Below are positions 45,163 through 56,020 of a stretch of 64,000 nt of DNA, piece after piece. Origin of the DNA: Magnaporthiopsis rhizophila (Eukaryota > Ascomycota > Sordariomycetes > Magnaporthales > Magnaporthaceae); NCBI GenBank assembly GCA_003049465.1, contig PYSS01000072.1:1-64000 (forward strand), written 5' to 3'. The notes beneath the pieces were generated by a model. The model ran no database searches, was not told where the DNA came from, and was given only the letters and a program-made list of their open reading frames with translations. The position numbers were made by a program, and so were the translations under genes. Each line of letters starts with the position of its first letter. Position 1 is the stretch's first letter.

Positions 45163-46204
45163 GGTGTGCTGTGTGTCGAGCCCCTCTTAATCAGGGCTGT
45201 CGGGAGCAGCGGGGCAGGTCTGACAGCGGCCAGACCTTTGAGGATCAAATTGCTTCCTATGTTCCTTCCCGCGTAGAGCGCTCTCTACGCGTTTTATGGT
45301 TGGGCCTCGACTGCACAGCATCAATGAAGAGAAGGCACCGTCCCAGCTGGCGGCGAGATGGCCCACCTAGTGGATGGCTGCCTCCCTGCCTAGAGCTTTC
45401 TTCCGAACGCGCGGCGGTAAGCCGTCCCCAGGTGAGTTACGAGAATGGACTGGTTGACTGGGGCTCGCGTGCGTGTCAGCACCACACGAATTACGGACGA
45501 GCGTGAGTTCTTGAATGTCTGATAGGACAGCATCGTACCTTGGGCTTGGACGATCGGCTGGTCGAGGGTATTCGCGCAAAGATGATATCGCCACAGAGTG
45601 AAGGCGAAAATGAATTCTGCCCACCACCACCAACAGATCAGCCCACGTCCACGTGACCAGGGCCTAAAGAAGGAGGACTTCGGGTTCCACAGCGCCCGAC
45701 CAACTGCGGCCTGACGGCTGAGGACAGCCAAGCACCTGCCCTGGGAATTGACAGCCGTGCGTGAGGGATGGATGATGTGTCGAGGACTAGCAGCCGCAGG
45801 AGCAGCTCGCGTACTTAATGAATGCGGGCGTCCTTCTCCCTCATACAAACCGGGCAACGATGGCGCCATCAACGCTAGGTGCACCCGACCCGGCCTCGTC
45901 GGGCGGAAAGGCAATTCGTACCTGTGTGCCTATATTTCCCCGCCTTTCCTCTTCTTCACATTCGCCCGGCTGCCCTGAGGCCCTTCATTGCCCGTTCTGA
46001 GGGCTTTAACATGCCATGAGACCACCGATGATCGAATCGACGCTTAAGGCGAGTCCCATTTTAACATTCATCGACCTCAAGCTTGATGCTACTCAACTCG
46101 CTTAACAAAGTTGATCCGTTGTTCAACACACATTTCTTCGACAATCAACAATGAACGGCGCCGCCTCTCGCACCCAACCTTCAATGACGCCAGCATCCTA
46201 CACC
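45163..46204. other. Intergenic
   Basis: Upstream of the NLR start and downstream of the hydrolase stop (both minus). No gene supported. Confidence 0.5.
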
Positions 46205-47433
46205 CTAAACTCGCTCCAACAAGAACTGATATACGGTCTCCAGGGCCTCGCCTGCTTCCTTCACAACACCAGGGAATATGTCGAACCCGTGCGGAGCACC
46301 GGGGTAGATCTTCACCATAGCATCGCTGCCAGTCGCCATCCACTTGGAGCTCATCAACACGGTATCGTCGAGGAGCGGGTCTGCAGTTCCGCAGATGAAG
46401 AGCGCCGGCGGCAGCTTCCCGCCGGGCATGTTGGCCGCCACGCCCGACAGGTCTTCGTACAGGGGCGATACGTCCGACGCGCGTCTCTGCTCAGGCGTTG
46501 CCAGGGACGGCGGCAGGAAGCCTTCAACACAAGCCTTCATGTTGTCCCGATCGACCAGCGCCGTGGACCCGGGTACGTTGGTGACCATGGAGGGTGTGCT
46601 GAGGCTCAGGTCAAAACATCCGTAGACCAGCACCAGACCAGCCAACTTCGCAGCGGCCTGCGGTCTAGCCTTGGCCAGGTGTAGGCCGGTCAAAGCCGCC
46701 AAGTGGCCCCCTGCCGACTCGCCGCCGATGGCCTTGAGGACCTCTCCGCCGAACTTGAGCTGGCCGGCGTCGCTGACGAGATATTCCGCCACGTCAATGC
46801 AGTCGTGCACCGCAGCTGGGTATCGATGGGCCGGGGCTAGTCGATAGCCCACCGAGAGGACAGTCATCTGGACACCGTTGGCGCAGGCTAGGAGCTTCTC
46901 GTCGAAGCTATCCGGTGAGAGGTAAGGTCCGGTTAGCGCTGACTGTGTCCATGATGGAAAGGACGCTCCAGTGACCGAGCCCAGCTCGCTCTTCGGTGAC
47001 CGAGCCGCTCTGCCCCGCCTGAATTCGGTGCCCTGCAGGGAATCATGGCCAATTCGCCCGGGGCACAGAGGAGCAGGCTCCAAAATGTCCCTCCAGCATC
47101 GTAACCCTCATACAAACATAATGCGCACTCAATCTTCACAGGCATGCACGTTACTCACTCCCGATGGGTGAAAGCCGTCCACCCTCCGCCATGAATGTGC
47201 AGGAAGACGCCTTTGCTCGGCTTTCCATTGTCGGGCCGCAGGACTCGAACCGGCACCGTCCGCCCCTCCTCGCGAGAGGGTATCTCCACCTCGCTGGCTG
47301 CGGGGTGAGGCGTCGTTGCAGGCCACGGTGCCGACCCATCCTTCAGGGCCTGGGCGAGCCCTCGCATAGCATCCGTCGCATTCGCTGGGAGGAACTTGGC
47401 CGGGTCCAACGACAAATCGCCTCGGATAGGCAT
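46205..47433 (-). CDS. Alpha/beta hydrolase fold-3 (HSL-like) esterase/lipase
   Basis: Two exons, 47,159-47,433 and 46,205-46,907 (minus), separated by a rather long 251-base intron, close in phase to 325 residues. The acceptor at 46,908-46,909 follows a GCTAAC branch-like word. Motifs of the hormone-sensitive-lipase group: oxyanion HGGGW (exon 1), VGYRLAPAHRYPAAVHDC, nucleophile elbow GGESAGG, the Asp in GTADPLLDD and the catalytic His in GAPHGFD. Expected role: hydrolysis of small carboxylic esters; the substrate is unknown. No signal peptide, so intracellular. It is a neighbour of the NLR on the same strand with 1 kb between them, no sign of a shared transcript. Confidence 0.88.
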
Positions 47434-48959
47434 GGCGAATAGAATAGGGGGAGCAAGCTCGGAATGGACAAAGTTGAAGGGATCTCAGTGGCTCGCCCTG
47501 GGGCCCAACAGCTGTCAGAGAGGAGACGGATGAGTTTACAGCACCACCGGCTGCCGTCGGATTAGGCAGAACATGCCACCGCTTATGTAGGAAAGAGGCC
47601 CTGTCCTGTTGGTGGCCTTGCCATTTTGCCCGAGGTTAAATAACGTCGAACGCCGAACTGGGGTCGGTCCAGTTTTAGCCAGTTTTGTCGCTGGGACCGG
47701 AAATTTATCTGGTGCTCGCTCCAAGATGCGGATGTACCGAGCGGTTTCGGATAAATTTGCAACCGATGACGGTCCAGTCAGGAAATGGGGCGCAAGCTAT
47801 TGTTTTTTTTTTTTTCCCCTCCACATGACGCAACCGAAAACACCAACCCTTCGGCGCAGGGTGGTCGTTCTAGATAGACGAACCAAGGTAACCAAAGGTT
47901 CCCTTAATTATCTGATAAGCTACCCGGCCGCCACCTTGTATTTCTCTAGTATGTTAAGCAGTCCTAGCGTTGCAGCTCTAACTGAGATGCCGATAGGTAC
48001 ATAAATACCTACCTAGTGTCTTGTGGGTGTTTTCGGGATTGTCTAGTCGTGTGTGGTAAGACAACATACAATTAAATACAAGGAAACGTACTGCTTGCGA
48101 TGAGCCAGCATTCGCATCAAAGACATATATATTGACGCTCATATGGCGCCTCAAAATACATTCATCGTGCCTGTCCTTTGCGTACGGTTTCCCCGTATCT
48201 GGTTACTGTGGCACCTGGGAACCCCCATGATGCGCCCGTCGATAACGGTCTGGCCCAATCGGCGCGCCGTCTCTGCGAAACAGTTAGCTTTCGTGATCCA
48301 CGGCGCCCTCCGCACATCATGCATTAGGATAGATGGCTCTAGGAACGAACAAGACGATGCCGGGCTCTCTCAAAGCCGTGAAGATGCTTGGAGTAGACGC
48401 TAGGGTTACCTCGGCCACTGGACATATTCACCAGCACGAAGTGGTGATTGCCCGGCCGCCTCGTCAGAGAGTTTTTCTGGTTGTCATTTTCCGTTAGTAT
48501 TCTACTCTTTTTTTTTTTCACTACGCCACCTCAGAAAGCGATCTCCGTCGCAGGCAATCCGTACCGGCTACCCCGAGAGCGTAAACGACGTCAACTTCGG
48601 CGGCGCCACTCCTCCTCGGCGCCACCCCGCCGCGTAGGGCGGGGGCAGTGGGATCTTTAAGTCCTCATCCTTATAACTCTACTGTCGAACCCTTTATCAG
48701 CCTTCTCCGGATCATATCTGGCCTTGCCTGCGACAACGGTCGTTTCGCACGCGTTCAAGAGTACCTAGATATCCTTCCACTGTATCGACCGTGACCGAGA
48801 TGTCGGAGGCTCAACCAGCTGGCACCCGCATTATGCACTGAATAATGGATCCTTCGGCCGGGCGCGCCTGGAGAGGAGTGGGAACGCAGTAAGGGCTTGC
48901 TGCTGAAAGGACTTTGAGTGAGGTCGCACAGCAGCACCGCAATGTCCGAGTAGCTCCGA
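47434..48959. other. Intergenic
   Basis: No intact gene. The right-hand part leads into the ABC-transporter relic and may hold more of it, too decayed to read. Confidence 0.5.
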
Positions 48960-49428
48960 GGGCTATTTCCGCCAAGCGCCCTGGCTGGAGAATGTTTCGG
49001 GAAAGAAAATCCTTGCTGGACAAGGGCTTCGAGGCACATGAAAAAAGAGTTGGATTCTCTTCACGGCAGGGTCTTGCGGGACTGTGCCCTCGAGGACATC
49101 ACCGCCCTCCCCGGTTACGCCTCGGGCCTTGTTGGAAGTGGAAGGAACTTGTCATTTTTGAACGCCCGGACAAAGGCATTCCCATTCAGGCCGGGTTATC
49201 TTCATTCGTTTCGCTTAGTTTTGCGTGAACCAACAAAGGATGATAACCAACTCCAAACCGCCTCCCTAGCGTGAGTCGCGAGGCAGAACCGAAGATCAAG
49301 GAGATGGCCACGGCGCGTCTGCAGGATAGGACCGTCACCACTGCGGACCACCGGCTCGAGGCGGTTCCCGGATAAAACAAGATTGTGATCATGGAAAACG
49401 GAAGGATTGTCGACTTCGGAACGCTTGT
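48960..49428 (+). pseudogene. ABC-transporter nucleotide-binding-domain relic
   Basis: From 49,268 the plus strand reads SVSREAEPKIKEMATARLQDRTV, then ADHRLEAV, a TAA at 49,373-49,375, then NKIVIMENGRIVDFGT. This is the end of an ABC ATPase domain: the segment after the Walker B/D-loop, the switch (H-loop) His in HRL, and the terminal strand KIVVMENGRIVEFGT. Just upstream, in other frames, ALEDITALPGYASGLVGSG with NLS resembles the approach to the LSGGQ signature, but the signature and Walker B themselves are unreadable. No transmembrane part is found in the window. The gene has decayed by a stop and frame changes. Confidence 0.7.
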
Positions 49429-49639
49429 GGGAATGTCAATGTGATTCGTTGCCGGCCTCAGGGCCCGGGGCTAGGTCTGCCAGCACATATATATCCTTGG
49501 AACAACAATGGGTGGTCCGTATTTGTATTCAATTTTCTGCCGTTGGCCATTTGCCCTCAGCAATGCTACTCTGAAGAAAAAAAAACACCTAAAACCTTTC
49601 CAGCCTCGACAGGCCTTATTTTTTCCCAAAAACACCGGC

Positions 49640-50709
49640 TCAGGCACATTGGTAGTAATAAGGGGCAGAGACGCCTTTACAGGTCGATCCCGTCTGGCAG
49701 TTTGTGCATCCCGTGTAGCCCTGGCCACCACACTGTCCATACTTGGCAACCGTGCAGGGTGGCGGTGTACCACCACCGCCGCCACCACCACCACCTCCGT
49801 CGGTTGGGGCCGGAGTTTCGGGCGCGGTACCCGAGGGGCCGGACCCTGCCTTGCAGGTGCTCTCGCAGCCGGTGCAGGTGCCGCCGGGCTGCCTGGTCAC
49901 GCCGCCAGACCAGACGGCGGGACCCGGGGTGGCGTAGGACGACATGGAGCGGTGGATGTCGACGTAGACGCCTGGGTGGGACGCGTTCATGAAGCCTGGG
50001 ATCTTCACCGTCGGCGGGCTGGCCGAGCCGCCCGAGCCGGTGATGCTGATCTGGAAGCACGTCATGTAGAACTGGCCGTTGCCCGGGCTCTGGGCCGCGT
50101 GCAGCGCCAGCGCCTCGGCCCGGAGGAGGTAGTCGCCCGTCGCGATGGAGGATGGGATGGGGACGTTCATCTTGCCGCAGCAGCTGTTTTTGTTGTTGTG
50201 TTTTCTTGGCTCAGTCTCCTTCTAGGCACGGCAACGGGCTGCTCCGCTCGCACTTACGTGTTCAAGTCCTTGGTCCCCCAGTAGTCGCTGTCTCCCGACG
50301 AGCTGCCGGACTTCTTGGCCCAGCCGTCCTCGAAGATCTTGAACCAGCCGGTCGAGCCGTCGGCCGTGGTGGCGTCGGACACCTTGCTGAGGTAGACGGC
50401 GACGGGGCCGTAGTGGGCGCCGCCGATGGCCTCGTTGGAGCAGGACCTCTCGCCGTTCTGCTGGTGCATCTCGACGGTGACGGTGCTGCCGGCGGGCACC
50501 GGGCACTTGCGCCTCACGGGTCCGGAGTTGGCGTTGCACCGCATGTCGTTCGACATGACATCCGTGACGGGCGAGTTGCTGAGCGGCAGGCGGGCGCACT
50601 GGGACCCATAGTCGACGCCTCCCACCCACAGCTGTTGGAACGTGGCGTGCCCGGCCACGTTCCAGGCCGCCAGGGCTACTGCGAGGAGGGTTTCGAGTGA
50701 TGACCTCAT
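49640..50709 (-). CDS. AA9 lytic polysaccharide monooxygenase with CBM1
   Basis: Two exons, 50,258-50,709 and 49,640-50,183 (minus), close in phase to 331 residues; the junction encodes LNTCCGKMNVPIP, a conserved AA9 block. The start at 50,709 (MRSSLETLL) is chosen because it gives a 20-residue signal peptide whose cleavage leaves His as residue 1 (HATFQQLW), needed for the copper histidine brace; the frame itself extends further upstream. The second His is in GGAHYGPVAVYLSKV and the axial Tyr in QFYMTCFQ. A Gly-rich/Thr-Pro linker (nine or more Gly) leads to a C-terminal CBM1 (CGGQGYTGCTNCQ...YYQC), which binds crystalline cellulose. Secreted, copper-dependent oxidative cleavage of cellulose. 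Intact. Confidence 0.94.
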
Positions 50710-51821
50710 GCTGCTGCTGCTGCTGTAGGATGGGGAAGACTGTGCTTTCACCACTTTCTCGACAGGTGGTGGCATGCTCAGGGCGAGAATGCAAGTCTCG
50801 CGTCTGGTCTTTTTATATCACCACTTGAGGTACCCCGCCCGCGCCATCATCCCACCCACTCCATGCCATGGATGCCCTGCTGAAAAAAAAGCACCCTTTT
50901 CGAGGCTCCCGTTACACTCTATCCGAGGGAGCAAGCATATGACGCCAACGACATGCAGTCTCGCCGTCCCATACGACGTCCCTCGCTCTGCAACCGACCT
51001 GCTCAATGAGGTAATGCGGTCAACCGGTCCCCGGGGAGCCCCGTTCAACCCACATGTAGTCAGAGCAAGCAGCGGGGCGAAGACATACGCGTGACATCCG
51101 GGTTGAAGTTAGCTTGCAAACCGTGGATCGGGATCCTGCACCCCAGGACGGAAGCAGCCCTTGTGTTCCCTAGCAAATGCTACGCTGGAAAGGGGGGGGT
51201 GCTGATATTGCCCAAGGGTGATAATGTGATCAATGGAACGAATAGGTGGGCTCTGGATTGGTAAGTTTGGTGAGCCTGACTGCTAAGCCATCAAATGGAT
51301 CGCGTGGGCACTGGCCCGCCGACGACGGGGAGGGCCCGAGTCGGCTGGTGACCCGAAACCGCCGGTACACCCAGCGATGAATCGGGCAATGTGGAAGACC
51401 TCGCCCCGGAGCTTGGCGCTTTTCGGGTTTGGTGCGGAACACGGCTGCCGAAATGCGACGCCACGCCCCCCTTTTTATTTTTATTTTTTTCTTGAGCTTG
51501 GTTACGACGGAATCCCCAGAACTCAAACAGGTATAAACACATTTGGGCCGTGTCAAATCTGACGACGACCAAAGTGCGACCATATCCCTAGCAAAGCCGA
51601 GGATTTCATGTCTGCCAGGACACGGCACACCAGTAGGAACCCCCACAAAAACCGACAAGCTCTCATCTCCTGTTTCCTGTACCTTGTACCATGGGTGCCT
51701 GTTTCTACTCCTCTCTGTGAATTCATCACGGTCTCATAGTGGCCTTTTGGGTGTTAAAATGGCGCCGAGAAAAGACACAAAACATGGTCCCTGAACCCAG
51801 CCCATGCCCAATCCACCACCC
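50710..51821. other. Intergenic, AA9 promoter side
   Basis: Holds the upstream region of the AA9 gene and the 3' region of the kinesin pseudogene. No gene supported. Confidence 0.55.
50811..50817 (-). promoter_or_regulatory. TATA box of the AA9 gene
   Basis: The minus strand reads GATATAAAA about 100 bases before the ATG at 50,709, a typical spacing for a strongly regulated secreted-enzyme gene. Confidence 0.45.
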
Positions 51822-54079
51822 TCACGCGCTCATGTAGTAGTAGCGGGTGGCATGGTTGTACTCTAGAATAACCTCTTCTTTCATCCACTCAACAGGCACC
51901 ACGACCTGCTGCCACATTCTCACCTCGTATGAGCCAGACATCATGGCTGGAAGCACCAGCGCGCACAGGTAGTCACGGGACTTTCCTCCACTCGCGCCGC
52001 CTGCGGCCGGGAACACCTCGTTACCAGAGGCGTCCTGCACTCCTGGCACCAGCGCAAACTGGGGGCAGAGCACCATCGCCAGGTTCTGCTGGCGGGGTAT
52101 GTAGTGCTGGGAGTAGAGCCGGGAGTACTCATCCGGCTCCCAGCGCACCACCATGCCAGGCCTGATGTGCTCCTGGAAGGGCAGAGCCAGGCTGCCCGGG
52201 AGCCAGACGGCCCTGCATGAGTATCCACTAGTGTCACCGCTGGTTGCCTCTGTCTCGGCCGAGGTGGACGGCTGAGACTGCTGCTGCGATGCGGGTGCCC
52301 TCCACGGCGTGACGTGCAGCTGCCAGAACTTGGACTGGAACGCACGCGCCTGACCCATACGGACGCCAGGGGTGAAAAGGCATCGGCGGAGGAAACTCGG
52401 GGATGGAGAGTCGGAGAAGCTGAGAGCCGGTCTCGGACGGGGCAAGGGCCTCTGCGTCGACCGCAGGAGAGCCAGACTTTTTTTTTCCGGGGTGATAACT
52501 CAAAGTCAACGTTGTGGTTTTCCATTTAAACCAATCCAGAAGAGAACACAACATTCGGCCTCTAGCACACTTACACTGGATAGAATCCACCCGCGGAGCT
52601 GCGCATTGCTCCACGTCGCAGGCACGCGCGGGTCGTAGGGCCTGGACCCGACGAGGGCACCACAACCTTGAGCATCTCGGCGTACCTCAGCGTGTTCCTG
52701 GTGGCGGCGATGTCGGCGACGCCGGGATTGACGCACGCCACCACGACGGTCCTGCAGCTGCGTCCGCTGTCGGGGTCGAAGACGTGCCGGAGCATCTTGG
52801 TGAGGGTGCTCTGGCGGAACGGCACGTACGGCTTTCCGGCCGCCGCCGCCGCCGAGAGAAGGCACGCGGGATAACGACGCGCCTCGCGCATGCGGTCCGC
52901 CCCATGCGCCGACACGTCGCGCGCCGCCTCGGACCTGGCCAGGTCGACGAGGCACAGCAGGCCGTCTTCGGCGCCGATCTCGCCGACGGCCCCGCCCAGC
53001 GCCGCCGTCCGCACCCGGATGCGGATGCGGCAGACGGCGTGCGACCGGCTCGAGGTGTCGTTGCGCAGCGTGGGCTCCGTGGCCCGCAGCCCGGCCGCAA
53101 TGTCGATGAAGGCGAGCAGCTCACAGTCCGTGCAGACCCGCATCTCTAGCGAGCCCGCCACCTGCGTCTCGCCGAACGAGTCGGTGAGGACCGTCACAGG
53201 GCGGCGTGCGTTGAGGAGGTCGTGCGCGTTGTTGCCGGCCGGCTCGATGACCGACGCGAATATCCGGCGCTCGTCGTACGCCGAGCCGCTGCCGCCGCCG
53301 AACAAGGAGCTGGCGACGAGCCGCTCCAGGCCGCTGACCGTGAAGGTCTTGCCGGAGCTGGTCTGGCCGTGGGCGAAGAGCGTGCCTACTCCGCCAGAGC
53401 ATGCCCACGGCACGAGCCGCTAGACGACCGAGGAGTAGATGGTGTCGGTGGTGACGTTTGGACCGAAAGCTTGGTCGACGTTGAATGTGGACGTCTAGTG
53501 TTCAACGAGCAGATTTAGAACAGCTCTGTTCTTTTTTTTTTCATTGAGAGGAAAATGGGGGCAGTGAGAATGGATCCTTACCTTCAGCGCCAGCTGGCTG
53601 CCCCGGATCGTCTTCCGGAGCTCATGGCAGTCGATCGTGCCAAGTAGGCCGGGGCGAGGCAGCACAGCAGTCAGGGCACCTGCACCCTTTTCCTCGTCCA
53701 AGACCGGCCTGACCCTCGCCACGACTACGATGTCGGTAGCTGTCGTCCTGCTGTTGCTCTTCTTGCTCGCAAGGCCTTCGTCTTTGGGCTTGAAGCCCTC
53801 GATGAGGGCCTGGAACCTGTCTCGGTTTGCTTCGAGGAATTCCTCCATGGTGAATGTCGCAGGTTGCTTCGTCAGGGTTGTTTTCTGCATCAGTTCAGCC
53901 CGCTGTTGGCCTTGGCTGGCCGGGGTGTGTATTTGCATGTTGGTAGCCCGTTTGGCTGTCGTGGTAGGCTCAGCTGGAGTTTCTGCCTGACCTCCACCGC
54001 CATTTGCATCGCCGTTTGCACCGCCGTTTGAATCTGGATACCTGTGGTATCTTGGCGCGAAACGAAGCTCATGAGACAC
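51822..54079 (-). pseudogene. Kinesin-like motor gene, broken
   Basis: Minus-strand frames spell a kinesin of a fungal type with a conserved C-terminal domain. In order: IVVVARVRPVLDEE (strand 1), after a phase-0 intron VDQAFGPNVTTDTIYSS, then a TAG at 53,420-53,422 where the family has Gln, then LVPWACSGGVGTLFAHGQTSSGKTF (P-loop), NDTSSRSH (switch I), DLARSE where the family has DLAGSE (switch II), a missing stretch where the INKSL helix should be, and VPFRQSTLTKMLRHVFD. Frame changes follow near 52,650 (before RPYDPRVPATW) and 52,395 (before RRCLFTPGV), after which the C-terminal domain ends NHATRYYYMSA at 51,822. One stop, two frame changes and loss of a switch-II segment make a functional motor very unlikely. 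Frames at 54,118-54,369 might be its N-terminal extension. Confidence 0.8.
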
Positions 54080-54455
54080 TGCTGCCTGAAATTTGTAAGG
54101 ATGCTAGGCTGTCTCCATTACTTCTTCAGCAACGTCATCCATGCCGTCATCGCAGGAGGTGAACGGGGCAAAACGAGGTCGGTCACCAACGCCGCCCAGG
54201 GCGCTTGTCCATCGCTCGAAGCCTGACGTTGGGCGTTGATCCGGGTAGGCCGCGACGTCGGCGTAAACGGCGCGTTCGTTATGGGTGTGGTGGTAAGCAA
54301 AATGCGGCCGTCGTCGCCGATAAGTGGAGGAATCTCCTCGACAAACCCTCCCTTGGACCTGCTGGTCATGGGAAGCTGGATGCGATGTAGGCCTGATTCC
54401 GACAGTGTGGTACATAGCGGAAAGGAGCTGGATACCCACCTGGGCGATGTTGCCG

Positions 54456-54760
54456 TCAGCCGCCCGCCATTCTGACCATCAGTCCGACGCGCACATTTCG
54501 GAAGGTATTCACCATATCTCCGGCGACGGTGGCGGCAGGGCTCGGGCCGTACTGGCTGTGTGGCAAGACTGCGATGACAATATGCGATCCGATGAGGCCA
54601 AAGACGTACTTGTTCTCGTCACGATCGCCGGGGCCAAGCGTGCCCCTGTTGCCAAAATCCTCCTGGAGGAACATTTGTGCCGCTAGTACCGGTCTCGAGA
54701 GTACCGATCGACCAATGGTGTAGTTTGGGATCCGCCGTGTCCAACATTGCCGAGGAGAAA
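54456..54760 (-). pseudogene. PNP_UDP (nucleoside-phosphorylase-like) domain relic
   Basis: The minus strand reads AMLDTADPKL in one frame near 54,740 and, in another frame, KYVFGLIGSHIVIAVLP, HSQYGPSPAATVAGDM and VRVGLMVRMAGG (to a stop at 54,456). This matches the start of the nucleoside-phosphorylase superfamily domain common at the N-terminus of fungal NLRs (consensus words AMLDE, YTLGRIG-HNVVIA-LP, YG--SAA-VA--M, IR-GLMVGIGGG). The frame change, a Gly-to-Arg/Met alteration in the GLMVGIGGG block and the abrupt end mark it as a fragment. No NACHT or repeat domain follows on its 3' side, where the kinesin pseudogene begins. Confidence 0.65.
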
Positions 54761-55088
54761 AACAGTACCAGATCAGGGCAACAACAATCGTCGCAGCTCA
54801 GGTTGATGGCCAATAGAAGATAGCACCGCCAAGGGAAATGGCATATCGGGATAGAAGCCGCTACGAGGAGGTTGGATGGCAGGCAACACGCAGAGAGGTG
54901 CTTAAGGCTTTGTCAAATCCAGAACAGTGGGCGGCTTCATTACTGGTCGCTGCCTGGAGTGGTACATTCGAGCGATCGGAGGAACATCAAGTCGGGCTTG
55001 GACGGCCTAGCAACTATGGACTTGCAAGAGCATATCAGAATGAAGGAGACATGAATTGACGCTAAACAAGGAACCGGCAGAGAGCCAA
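54761..55088. other. Intergenic
   Basis: No gene supported; a 73-codon plus frame at 54,838 has no recognisable family. Confidence 0.45.
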
Positions 55089-56020
55089 CTACTTCTTAGT
55101 CATGAGCATCTCCCTCAGGATCCTGATCTCCTCGTCCCTCCTGGCCAGCTGCAGCTTCAGCTCGTCCCTCTCCTTGGAGACTTCGGCGACGGCCTCCTCG
55201 AGCTCCGAGATGCGGTCGAGCTTCTTCTGGCGGTACTTTGCAGCCGCCGCGTTGTTGCGTCGCCGCTTGTCCGCCAGCGCCGCGTCGTCGTCATCGTCAC
55301 CATCACCAGTAGACTGCTCCCGAGACCGCTTCCTGCCACCACCGGCCGTCTTCACCGAAAAGACGGACATAGCGGGAGCGGGGGGCATATTCTTGTTCTT
55401 GCTTGTCTTGGCGGAAGAGGAGGCACCGGGCTTCTCAGCGACGACCACTGCGGGGCTGGAAGAGGCATTGCGAGCGGGCGAGGGCGCGACGACGAGGTCG
55501 CCGAACAAAAGGCTGTCGCCAAGGGGCTCCTTCGGGCCTGCGTTGCGGATGTCTTTTGTTAGCCGGGCGTTGGGGCAAGAAACATTGGAGGAGAAGCACA
55601 CGTACTCAGCGAAGAGACGCTCGACGCAAGGGAAGGCGTCGTCTCCACATCGCCGAACGAGTCGGGACCTTGCAGAGCTAGGGCGGGAACAGGCGGGACC
55701 GAGGCGAAGACGGTCGCGGGATCCAACGTTGCAGCGGCCGGGTCCCAAAGGGCCTGGTCGAGGAAGTCGAGTGTCGGGTTGGGAAGGTCTGGCAGGAGCG
55801 GGGCGCAGGCGGAATCTTCAAATGGATGCGGGTAGGAGGAGGAAGAGAGATCGAAGAGCGATGACGTTAGGTCACCGCCGTCCTCGAAGTTCACGGTCGA
55901 CTGATGGTTTTCATCGTAGCAGAAGCCGCGGTTACTGCCTGAGGCCGGCAGCCAGGACAAGCTCCCGGTTGTAAGACATTGCCAACTGTTGTCGTCGACG
56001 ATGTGCTCCGGGAGAGGCAC
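55089..56020 (-). CDS. bZIP transcription factor
   Basis: Two frames join in phase: 55,606-56,020 and 55,089-55,552 (minus; intron with a GCTAAC branch word), giving up to 292 residues. The C-terminal part is a bZIP: basic region DKRRRNNAAAAKYRQKK with the N-x-x-A-A-x-x-Y/F-R signature, then a leucine zipper (heptads through ISELEEAVAEV, LKLQLARR, IRILREML), ending MTKK. The N-terminal half is acidic and Pro/Ser-rich, activation-domain-like. It is a nuclear DNA-binding dimer; target unknown. Oddity: the long N-terminal frame has no in-frame ATG (it opens with GTG at 56,020 after a TAG further up), while the first ATG of the likely transcript (55,977-55,979) is in another frame. A leader exon, non-AUG start, or a lesion must be invoked. 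Confidence 0.8.
55932..55979 (-). other. Short out-of-frame ORF over the bZIP N-terminus
   Basis: The ATG at 55,977-55,979 opens a 15-codon frame (MSYNRELVLAAGLRQ, stop) overlapping the bZIP N-terminal frame. If transcription starts near the TATA box at about 56,180, this is the first ATG and could act as an upstream ORF controlling the bZIP, as in the GCN4/cpc-1 type of control, or could mark the true start disrupted by a frame change. Confidence 0.35.

Noticed and set aside
47215..47250. A GGTTCGAGTCC-like tRNA B box on the minus strand
   Set aside because: It lies within exon 1 of the alpha/beta hydrolase and no A box or cloverleaf surrounds it; it simply encodes VPVRVLRP.
54118..54439. 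Frames next to the PNP relic as the rest of an NLR
   Set aside because: They contain no NACHT or phosphorylase motif; at best they are an N-terminal extension of the kinesin pseudogene.
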